A stretch of DNA of 7,887 bases from UBA7672 sp041166025 (lineage in GTDB: Bacteria; Pseudomonadota; Alphaproteobacteria; Caulobacterales; Hyphomonadaceae): NCBI GenBank assembly GCA_041166025.1, contig JBEAMJ010000039.1:1-7887 (forward strand), in the 5' to 3' direction. The position numbers and the translations under genes were made by a program. The notes under the pieces were generated by a model, which had not been told where the DNA came from, ran no database searches, and saw only the letters and a program-made list of their open reading frames with translations. Positions 1-6,022 of this stretch are shown piece by piece; the stretch's first letter is position 1; each line of letters opens with the position of its first letter.

Positions 1-949
1 TGCGGGCCGCGATTTCGGCAAGCAGGTCAGTTTCGCCGCACGTCACGTCGAAGTCGTCGCGCAGGCTGGCGTGCGAGGCATTCATCAGGTGACCAACCAC
101 TGCCACTTCGCCTGCGGACAATGCCCTGGCCGCAGAAATCACGCGCTCGTTCTCGCTGATCACGTGGCGAGCGCGGCGAAACACGCGCTGAGGTAGGTCC
201 GCCTTGCCGAGCATGTCGGGTGTCGCATCTCTCAGTACGCGCACGCCCAGCAGGCTGGCCGCTGTTTCGCAATCCGCCCGCCGTGCAGCGTAGCCGCCAT
301 CGACCAGGCGGTGGCGCACCGTGCTGTCGATCACCAGAAAAGCGATATCGGCGGGCAAGGGCGCCAGGTCGTAAGCCAGTGACCGGCAATCGAGGACCAG
401 CGCATGGCCCTCCACACCATGGACGACGATGAACTGGTCCATCACGCCGCAGGGTACGCCCACATATTTCACTTCGGCAGCCTGCGCCCACAGGGCAAGG
501 TCGCGCGGTTGCGCGCTTGCACCTGCAACCGACAGCATTGCGGACATCACTGCCACTTCAAGCGCTGCGGACGAACTTACTCCGGCGCCTTCAGGAACGT
601 CGCTGCTTATCACGAGGTCACAGCCGGGGACGTCGATCCCGGCATCACGCAAAGCCTGTCTCACGCCGCCAACATAGTCGGTCCATGCGCCCGTACGTGC
701 AAAGCCGCCAGGCAGCTCAGCAACTTCATTTCGATTGAGGCTGACGGCCCGCAGCGCCTCGAGGCCATTGGCCGCGATAGCGACTGTGCACTGGCGGTCA
801 ATCGCCGCCGGCATAACAAAACCCTCGGAATAGTCTGTATGCTCGCCGATAATGTTGATCCGCCCCGGCGCACTGAAGACGCGGGGGCGCCCGCCAAATC
901 TGTCGCTGAATTCCTTCAGGACGATTTCGCCGCCATGCGCAGCCATCAT
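1..949 (-). CDS. galK: Galactokinase, N-terminal 316 codons (partial, cut by window edge)
   Basis: Galactokinase phosphorylates alpha-D-galactose at C1 with ATP in the cytoplasm, the entry step of the Leloir pathway. The reading frame is open from 949 to the left edge. The galactokinase signature GRINIIGEHTDY lies at residues 29-40, the GHMP ATP-binding loop PEGAGVSSSAALE at 119-131, and GVMDQF at 168-173 carries the expected catalytic base Asp171, with Arg30 as its usual partner. SLRDDFDVT at 295-303 is also typical of the family. The C-terminal part, with the third GHMP motif (GGGFGG-like), is outside the window, probably about 60-70 residues. Two tandem ATGs (949 and 946) follow an AAGGAG at 951-956; the second has the better spacing. 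An in-frame stop lies upstream with no other start between. It is divergent from the GH42 gene. Family assignment is firm; whether the missing end is intact cannot be seen. Confidence 0.95.
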   Translation of the reverse strand, partial: MMAAHGGEIVLKEFSDRFGGRPRVFSAPGRINIIGEHTDYSEGFVMPAAIDRQCTVAIAANGLEALRAVSLNRNEVAELPGGFARTGAWTDYVGGVRQALRDAGIDVPGCDLVISSDVPEGAGVSSSAALEVAVMSAMLSVAGASAQPRDLALWAQAAEVKYVGVPCGVMDQFIVVHGVEGHALVLDCRSLAYDLAPLPADIAFLVIDSTVRHRLVDGGYAARRADCETAASLLGVRVLRDATPDMLGKADLPQRVFRRARHVISENERVISAARALSAGEVAVVGHLMNASHASLRDDFDVTCGETDLLAEIAAR

Positions 950-967
950 GCTCCTTGCGTCGGCCAG

Positions 968-979
968 GCCAACGCTGGC
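968..979. promoter_or_regulatory. Candidate operator: 12-base CpG-centred imperfect palindrome
   Basis: GCCAACGCTGGC reads almost the same on both strands, with arms GCCAAC and GCCAGC (5 of 6 matching) around a central CG. LacI/GalR-family operators are often short CpG-centred palindromes, and such regulators commonly control galactoside genes, so this is a reasonable candidate. It is short and could arise by chance in GC-rich DNA. Confidence 0.25.
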
Positions 980-1002
980 GGCAACTGGATGCTTGATCTA
1001 AT

Positions 1003-1016
1003 ACGGGCGCACCCGT
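1003..1016. promoter_or_regulatory. Candidate operator: ACGGG/CCCGT inverted repeat before the GH42 gene
   Basis: Perfect five-base arms ACGGG (1003-1007) and CCCGT (1012-1016) flank CGCA. The repeat lies just after the possible -10 box and 19 bases before the GH42 start codon, so a protein bound here would block transcription. Its centre is 36 bases from that of the palindrome at 968-979. As an alternative it could form a small hairpin in the 5' leader. No regulator gene is in view to support either reading. Confidence 0.25.
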
Positions 1017-1035
1017 TGGAAAAGGTCGCGCATTC

Positions 1036-2973
1036 ATGAAGCTGGGGGTCTGCTACTATCCCGAACACTGGCCCGAAGCGATGTGGGCGGAAGACGCGGC
1101 GCGGATGGCGGACCTTGGCCTCAGCTGGGTGCGTATCGGCGAGTTTGCATGGAGCCGGATTGAGCCCGATTCGGGCCGCTTTCAATGGGACTGGCTTGAC
1201 CGCGCCATCGAAACGCTCGCTGCAGCGGGCCTGAAGATCGTGATGTGCACGCCGACGGCGACGCCGCCGAAATGGCTGGTCGACGCCAATCCCGACATGC
1301 TCGCTGTGGACGCTCGCGGAGCGCCGCGCCGTTTCGGATCGCGCCGCCACTATTGTTTCTCGAGCGCCAGCTATCGCACAGAGGCTGCGCGCATCACGCG
1401 CGCTGTCGCGGAACGCTATGGCGAGCATCCTGCGGTTCAAGCCTGGCAGACAGACAATGAATATGACTGCCATGACACGACACTGTCCTTTTCAGAGAAC
1501 GCGCGTGTCGCGTTCAGGCAATGGCTCCAGGATCGATATCACACGGTAGCCGACCTCAATCGCGCCTGGGGGACAGTGTTCTGGAGCCAGGAGTATCGTT
1601 CCTTCGAGGAGGTCGATCCGCCGTTCCAGACAGTGACGGAAGCAAACCCATCGCACAGGCTTGATTTCCGGCGCTTCAGCTCGGACCAGGTCATCAGCTT
1701 CAATCGCCTCCAGTGCGATATCATCCGTGCACGTGCGCCGGGCCGCGACATCCTTCACAATTTCATGGGCGTCTCGACCGCGTTTGATCACTTTGCGCTG
1801 GCGCAAGACCTCGACGCGGCGTCCTGGGATTCCTATCCGCTGGGTTTCCTCGAACAGGGCCCGTGGAGCGCGGAGGTCAAAGCGCGCTTCCTGCGCCAGG
1901 GGCATCCGGACCTTACCGCTTTTCACCACGACCTCTATCGCGGCGTGGGGCGGGGGCGGTGGTGGGTGATGGAGCAGCAACCCGGCCCCGTGAACTGGGC
2001 GCCGTGGAACCCGGCGCCGTTGCCCGGGATGGTGCGCGCCTGGACCTGGGAGGCATTCGCGCACGGTGCTGAGGTCGTGTCCTACTTCCGCTGGCGCCAG
2101 GCGCCCTTCGCGCAGGAACAGATGCACGCAGGCCTGCATACTCCTGACAACAGGGAGGCGAGCGCGGCTGGCGAAGCGCGTGAGGTCGCACGCGAGCTGG
2201 GCGATCTGCCGACGCAAGCAACGGCCCGGGCGGACATCGCTTTGTTGTTCGATTATGAAGCGAAATGGCTGCTGGATACCCAGCCGCAGGGCGCCGACTT
2301 CGACTATTTCCATCTGGTTCTGGACTTTTACAGCGCGCTGCGGCGCAAGGGCCTCGACGTCGATGTCATCTCCCCTGATGCATCACTCGATGGTTACAGG
2401 GTGATCGTCGCACCCAGCCTTCCCATTATCTCGACAGACTTGGTCGATCGCCTCGCAGCGAGTGGAGCAGAAGTCGTCGTTGGACCGCGCACGGGCTCGA
2501 AGACGCGCACGCTTCATATCGTGGATAGCCTGCCACCCGGCCCCCTGCAGCGCCTGCTGCCGCTGCGCGTCACGCGCGTCGAAAGCCTCCGGCCAGGCTG
2601 GGTGGAGGTAGGCGATTTTGGCATCTCGCGCTGGCTCGAGCACATCGAGACGGCGTTGCCCGCGCTTGCGTCCACGGCGTCCGGCCTCGGCTTCTGGTAC
2701 AGGAGCGGCAGGATCCAGTATGTCGGTGCATGGCCCGGGGCCGATCTGCTCGACGCCGTCATCGAAGCTGCCAGCGCGAACGCTGGCCTCACCACGCTCC
2801 GGCTAGGAGACGACGTCAGGATCAGGCGGCGCGGCGATCTTGTGATTGCAATCAACTATGGCCCGGAGGCGATAGATCTCGCCACGCTTGTTCCCGGCAT
2901 TGAGGCGCAGACATTCCTGATCGGCGAGCGGCATATCCTGCCGGCGGGCGTAGCGATCTGGCGAACGAGGTGA
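1036..2973 (+). CDS. GH42 beta-galactosidase
   Basis: A 645-residue retaining beta-galactosidase of glycoside hydrolase family 42, releasing beta-D-galactose from galactosides. The start MKLGVCYYPEHWPEAMW is the standard GH42 opening, which fixes the ATG. The TIM barrel covers about residues 1-375. The acid/base is Glu142 in WQTDNEYDCHD and the nucleophile Glu313 in VMEQQPGPVNW, one position off the numbering I recall for the Thermus A4 enzyme. A trimerisation domain with a glutamine-amidotransferase-like fold follows (about 397-570), then a small C-terminal beta domain (about 580-645). Length is normal. There is no signal peptide, so it should act in the cytoplasm. It is divergent from galK and convergent with the alpha-galactosidase. 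Oddity: three of the four cysteines that bind zinc in many GH42 enzymes are replaced (Ser151, Ser153, Ala156); only Cys107 remains. Natural substrate is not known: lactose, galactan pieces and galactosylglycerols are all possible. Confidence 0.95.
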   Translation: MKLGVCYYPEHWPEAMWAEDAARMADLGLSWVRIGEFAWSRIEPDSGRFQWDWLDRAIETLAAAGLKIVMCTPTATPPKWLVDANPDMLAVDARGAPRRFGSRRHYCFSSASYRTEAARITRAVAERYGEHPAVQAWQTDNEYDCHDTTLSFSENARVAFRQWLQDRYHTVADLNRAWGTVFWSQEYRSFEEVDPPFQTVTEANPSHRLDFRRFSSDQVISFNRLQCDIIRARAPGRDILHNFMGVSTAFDHFALAQDLDAASWDSYPLGFLEQGPWSAEVKARFLRQGHPDLTAFHHDLYRGVGRGRWWVMEQQPGPVNWAPWNPAPLPGMVRAWTWEAFAHGAEVVSYFRWRQAPFAQEQMHAGLHTPDNREASAAGEAREVARELGDLPTQATARADIALLFDYEAKWLLDTQPQGADFDYFHLVLDFYSALRRKGLDVDVISPDASLDGYRVIVAPSLPIISTDLVDRLAASGAEVVVGPRTGSKTRTLHIVDSLPPGPLQRLLPLRVTRVESLRPGWVEVGDFGISRWLEHIETALPALASTASGLGFWYRSGRIQYVGAWPGADLLDAVIEAASANAGLTTLRLGDDVRIRRRGDLVIAINYGPEAIDLATLVPGIEAQTFLIGERHILPAGVAIWRTR

Positions 2974-2974
2974 A

Positions 2975-3000
2975 CGAGCGCCGATCTTCAAGCGCGCTCG
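2975..3000. terminator. Possible bidirectional terminator hairpin at the GH42/GH36 junction
   Basis: Perfect seven-base arms CGAGCGC (2975-2981) and GCGCTCG (2994-3000) enclose a 12-base loop. The stem begins one base after the GH42 stop codon and runs into the last codons of the convergent alpha-galactosidase gene. Being symmetrical, it would form in both transcripts. Neither side has a run of T, so it is not a classical intrinsic terminator, and seven-base arms in GC-rich DNA can be chance. It is the only terminator-like structure I see at this junction. Confidence 0.3.
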
Positions 3001-5105
3001 AGATGGACGAGCCATGCCGCAAGAGGGTCGGCAAGCGGCAGCCTGAGACCGATCTCCGACAACGCCTCGCCCGAGAAAGTGCGGCCATCGCGCCACCCAT
3101 CCGGATCGTGCAGACGCCGGCTGGCAATCTTCGGCCAGGGCGGGCACAGCCTGACGCGATAGCGTGTTGCGCGGTCTAGCCCGCCGATGCGGACCGGCGC
3201 TGATTCCGAATGGCGCGCAACCTCGCTTCGACAGGCCAGCAGCAGCGCCTCGTCTGCGCTCGGAGAGACGCTGATCCACGCCTCTGCACCGTCATCCGTG
3301 CGCCACCGCAGATGTCGACCGGAGTGTATCAGCTTCCTGTGGCGCTTGTAGAGTTCGATGTGCGCGGCGAGGATTTGCCGGTCTTCCTCGCCGAGTATTC
3401 GTGGGTCGGACTCAACGCCCATGTGACCGAACATGGCTACGCGCGCACGAAGCGCCATTGGAAGGTCGCGGCCCGTGATCGGATTGGGACGAGGTCCGAC
3501 ATGGGCCCCGATCACTTCGGGCGGAAGGACGAGCCCGGCCCAGCGCTGGATACGGAGCCGCTCGATCGCATCGGTCGTATCGCTCGGCCAGACTCGCGAC
3601 GCGCGCTTTAGAATCTCGAAATCCATACGCGCTCCGCCGCTTGCGCATGATTCAATCTCCACCGTAGGATGGGACGCTTTCAGCCGATCCATCAGCGCGT
3701 AGGTCCCACGCACAATGCGCGTGGCTGCAGGCGCGCCTTCGCTTGCGGCAGGATAGAGAAAGCGGTTGCAGTCCCATTTCAGATAAGCGATCGCATTCGT
3801 GGAGAGCAGCGCGTCAAGCTGGCCATGGATATGGTCGCGTACCTCTTCGCGCGCCATGTCGAGCCAAAGCTGGTTGCGCATGGTCGGCCGTGCGGCGCCC
3901 GGCGCATGCACGCACCAGTCGGGATGAGTTCGGTAGAGATTGCTGTCCGCGCTCACCATCTCCGGCTCGACCCAGAGGCCGAAATCCATGCCGAGCGCAT
4001 GAACCTCATTGATCAGGGGCGTAAGGCCGTCGGCGAACCGGTCAGGGTCCACACGCCAGTCGCCCAGCGAGGATGTGTCGTCCCGCCGTCCCGCAAACCA
4101 GCCATCGTCAAGAACGAACCGTTCAACCCCAAGGCCGGCGGCGGCGCGGGCGAGCTCAATTAGCGAGGCCTCGTCGAAGTCGAAATACGCAGCCTCCCAG
4201 GAGTTGAAGTGGACCCGGCGAACCGCCACTGCAGCCGCAGGCAGGATCTGGCTCCGCACGAACGGATGGAATGCGTCGGAAATCCCATTGAAACCTAGAT
4301 CTGAAAAACCAGCATAGGCCACAGGCGTTTCGTACACGTCTCCGGCCGCAAGATCGAGCTCGCCCGGCGCAAGATGCGTGCCGGCCATCGCCACGCGCTG
4401 GCCGTCCGGCAGCGTCTCGACACAAAGGCGATGGTTGCCGCTCCAGGCCAGATGCACTGCGATCGCGCGGCCAGCGTCGTCGCTGGCGTTCGCCGCGATC
4501 GCCACGAAGGTCGCGCCGCCAAAGCCCGTGCGTCCGGTACGGTTCGTTTGCGACCAGGCGCCTATATCAAGCTCAGCCCGGAGCGGCTGACCTTCGCGCG
4601 ACCAGTCGCCGGTGAATCCCAGTACCTGCGTGGCCCAGGAGGGCAACGGCAGGCAGAGTGAAGCCGCTTGCTGCAACCGGAATGTGCGCTCGCCACGATT
4701 GGTGATGCGCGCCTGCGCTGAGAGGACGCCCGATGCCGGATCGATCGCGTAAGTGAGCTCGACATGAATTCCTGTCCGGGTATCGGACAACGCGATGACC
4801 AGACGCTCGCCCTCGCGCCGCGCGCTACAGTGCGACCAGTCGAGTGCGCCGTCTCCACCCTCGTGGACGCCACTGATCGCCGGCTCTCCCATCCAGCCGA
4901 AGCCGCCTGTGGGATAGAGTGAGGGCGGAACCGGCTGATCCGGCGTTGATTCCCGCGGGCCGGAGCGCAGCGCTGAGGCGATCTCGGCAAGATCAGCGCC
5001 ATGGCTCAATCGTGCGCCGAAATGCAGGAGCTGTGGCGCGCCCGATTCAGCGAGGAGGATAGCAAATGTGGTCTTGCCCCCGTCGATCCGTTCATAGCGT
5101 TGCAT
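2988..5105 (-). CDS. GH36 alpha-galactosidase
   Basis: A retaining alpha-galactosidase of glycoside hydrolase family 36, about 705 residues, near the usual bacterial size. Numbering here counts from a GTG at 5108. The N-terminal beta-sandwich domain (about 1-285) leads into a TIM barrel opening at FNSWEAAYFDFDE (301-313). FVLDDGWFAGRRDD (331-344) is the hallmark substrate-binding stretch. The nucleophile is Asp446 in YLKWDCNR, SCASGG (487-492) supplies the conserved Cys488, and Asp510 in WPSDTTDAIER is the acid/base. The C-terminal beta domain starts near 605. There is no signal peptide, so it is probably cytoplasmic, cutting terminal alpha-galactose from raffinose-, melibiose- or galactosylglycerol-like compounds. 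ATG at 5105 is preferred over the adjacent GTG, because AGGGGAGG (5110-5117) lies only one base from the GTG and four from the ATG. It is divergent from galM and convergent with GH42. Family assignment is firm; substrate is open. Confidence 0.95.
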   Translation of the reverse strand: MQRYERIDGGKTTFAILLAESGAPQLLHFGARLSHGADLAEIASALRSGPRESTPDQPVPPSLYPTGGFGWMGEPAISGVHEGGDGALDWSHCSARREGERLVIALSDTRTGIHVELTYAIDPASGVLSAQARITNRGERTFRLQQAASLCLPLPSWATQVLGFTGDWSREGQPLRAELDIGAWSQTNRTGRTGFGGATFVAIAANASDDAGRAIAVHLAWSGNHRLCVETLPDGQRVAMAGTHLAPGELDLAAGDVYETPVAYAGFSDLGFNGISDAFHPFVRSQILPAAAVAVRRVHFNSWEAAYFDFDEASLIELARAAAGLGVERFVLDDGWFAGRRDDTSSLGDWRVDPDRFADGLTPLINEVHALGMDFGLWVEPEMVSADSNLYRTHPDWCVHAPGAARPTMRNQLWLDMAREEVRDHIHGQLDALLSTNAIAYLKWDCNRFLYPAASEGAPAATRIVRGTYALMDRLKASHPTVEIESCASGGARMDFEILKRASRVWPSDTTDAIERLRIQRWAGLVLPPEVIGAHVGPRPNPITGRDLPMALRARVAMFGHMGVESDPRILGEEDRQILAAHIELYKRHRKLIHSGRHLRWRTDDGAEAWISVSPSADEALLLACRSEVARHSESAPVRIGGLDRATRYRVRLCPPWPKIASRRLHDPDGWRDGRTFSGEALSEIGLRLPLADPLAAWLVHLERA

Positions 5106-5162
5106 CACGCCTCCCCTTATGCTCGCAATCTGTCGGATCAGTCAGACGGCGTCGAGGCCGGA
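5106..5162. promoter_or_regulatory. Divergent control region between the GH36 gene and galM
   Basis: Only 57 bases separate the two start codons, so promoters must overlap each other or lie inside the coding sequence. The minus-strand ribosome binding site AGGGGAGG is at 5110-5117 and the plus-strand GAGG at 5154-5157. Between them an imperfect inverted repeat TCTGTC (5129-5134) and GTCAGA (5141-5146), 5 of 6 matching around GGATCA, is a candidate regulator site. I cannot pick out a convincing -35/-10 pair on either strand. Confidence 0.45.
5154..5157 (+). promoter_or_regulatory. Ribosome binding site that decides the galM start
   Basis: GAGG ends five bases before the ATG at 5163. The same frame stays open upstream to an ATG at 5001, but that longer start would overlap the divergent alpha-galactosidase gene by about 105 bases and add 54 residues with no epimerase character. 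The 5163 start gives a protein beginning MKPVTLSAQD, a normal mutarotase N-terminus. Confidence 0.6.
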
Positions 5163-6017
5163 ATGAAGCCAGTCACCTTAAGCGCGCAGGACGCAGTGCT
5201 CGTGCTAGCGCCCGAAGCCGGCGGCGGCATCGTGCAGCTCCGGCTTGGGGGACGCGAAATTCTACGCGCTCCTGCTGAGCCGCCCGGGCTTGCTGAATTT
5301 CCGATGGCGCCCTGGGTAAACCGCATCAGGGGTGGCCGGTTTGTCTGGCGCGGACGCGAGATCGACCTCACGGTGGGGCCGGCCGGCGGTCCGCAGGGGC
5401 TGCATGGCGTCGCCTGGCGGTTGCCGTGGTTAGTCCGGAGCCAGTCGGCGCGTGAGGCCGCCCTGGAATTGGTCTGGAATGGCGGGGCGGGGTGGCCCTT
5501 CGCATTCAGCCTTATCCGCCGCTTTGCACTCTCGCCCGATGTCCTGATAATCGAAGCCGTGCTCAGCAATGTCGGCGCCGCGCCGATGCCTTTCGCGCTC
5601 GGCTTCCATCCGTACTTTCCGGCCGGCGGCGCGGTGGTGCATGCAGCAACAAGGGGGGGGTGGATCACAGATCCTGACGGCATCCCTGTCACGCCTGCCT
5701 TGGGCGAGGTCGCAAACCGCATGCGTGCGGGACTGGCTATCGCACACGAAAGCCTCGATGCGTGTTTTTTCGGATGGAGCGGGATGGCGCGCATTTCATG
5801 GCCATCGCATGCGCTCGACATAACAACCCATCCGGCAGTCGACTATCTCCAGGTCTACACGCCCTTCGGCGCGGACTATTTCTGTGTGGAGCCGCAAAGC
5901 GCCATGCCGGATGCGCTCAACCGCGACAAAGCAGCTGGCGGGCCCGGCGAGCTCGAACCAGGAGAGACATACACTTTGACTTTGTCGCTTCGCCTTGCAG
6001 CCCGCGCTGATCGTTAG
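5163..6017 (+). CDS. galM: Aldose 1-epimerase (galactose mutarotase)
   Basis: A 284-residue cytoplasmic aldose 1-epimerase that interconverts alpha and beta anomers of galactose. It is needed here because the GH42 enzyme releases beta-galactose while galactokinase uses the alpha form. The family motifs are present: FPMAPWVNRIRGGRF (46-60) with Asn53 and Arg54 of the sugar pocket, His81 in GLHG, the proton-donor type His149 in ALGFHPYFP, and the general-base type Glu243 in YFCVEPQSAMPDALNR. The length matches the shorter bacterial mutarotases; E. coli GalM is longer. There is no signal peptide. It is divergent from the alpha-galactosidase, and its TAG overlaps the stop codon of the convergent symporter. 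Oddity: a run of eight G at 5653-5660 encodes Arg164-Gly-Gly and is a possible slippage site, although the frame is intact. A related hexose epimerase is possible, but the locus favours galactose. Confidence 0.9.
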   Translation: MKPVTLSAQDAVLVLAPEAGGGIVQLRLGGREILRAPAEPPGLAEFPMAPWVNRIRGGRFVWRGREIDLTVGPAGGPQGLHGVAWRLPWLVRSQSAREAALELVWNGGAGWPFAFSLIRRFALSPDVLIIEAVLSNVGAAPMPFALGFHPYFPAGGAVVHAATRGGWITDPDGIPVTPALGEVANRMRAGLAIAHESLDACFFGWSGMARISWPSHALDITTHPAVDYLQVYTPFGADYFCVEPQSAMPDALNRDKAAGGPGELEPGETYTLTLSLRLAARADR

Positions 6018-6022
6018 TCAGC
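6006..6022. terminator. Small inverted repeat across the overlapping stop codons
   Basis: Arms GCTGA (6006-6010) and TCAGC (6018-6022) are perfectly complementary, with a further U-G pair possible in the plus-strand RNA. The loop contains the overlapping stop codons of galM and the symporter. The stem is short and no T-run follows on either strand, so it is at best a weak bidirectional terminator. I list it because no other terminator-like structure is visible between these convergent genes. Confidence 0.2.

Larger units (their letters stand above)
950..1035. promoter_or_regulatory. Divergent control region between galK and the GH42 gene
   Basis: These 86 bases must hold the start signals for both galK (minus) and the beta-galactosidase (plus). 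Seen directly: the galK ribosome binding site AAGGAG (951-956, minus), a CpG-centred imperfect palindrome (968-979), a TAATAC at 999-1004 that could be a -10 box for the plus-strand gene, an inverted repeat (1003-1016), and a weak purine-rich GGAAAAGG at 1018-1025, about ten bases before the GH42 ATG. I see no good -35 box at the right distance from TAATAC. The role follows from the gene layout; the individual promoter elements are tentative. Confidence 0.6.

Noticed and set aside
404..1039. Plus-strand open frame of 211 codons opposite galK
   Set aside because: It is fully antisense to a clear galactokinase, its translation is rich in Arg, His, Ala and Cys with no domain character, and its stop falls on the GH42 start codon. 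A GC-rich shadow frame.
1492..2313. Minus-strand open frame of 273 codons inside the GH42 gene
   Set aside because: Antisense to the catalytic barrel of a certain beta-galactosidase, with an Arg/Pro/His-rich low-complexity translation. A shadow frame.
5145..5153. GACGGCGTC palindrome in the GH36/galM gap
   Set aside because: Perfect but only four-base arms in GC-rich DNA beside the galM ribosome binding site; expected by chance.
5001..5162. Longer galM start at 5001
   Set aside because: It would add 54 residues without epimerase similarity and overlap the divergent alpha-galactosidase by about 105 bases. The ATG at 5163 has a GAGG at proper spacing.
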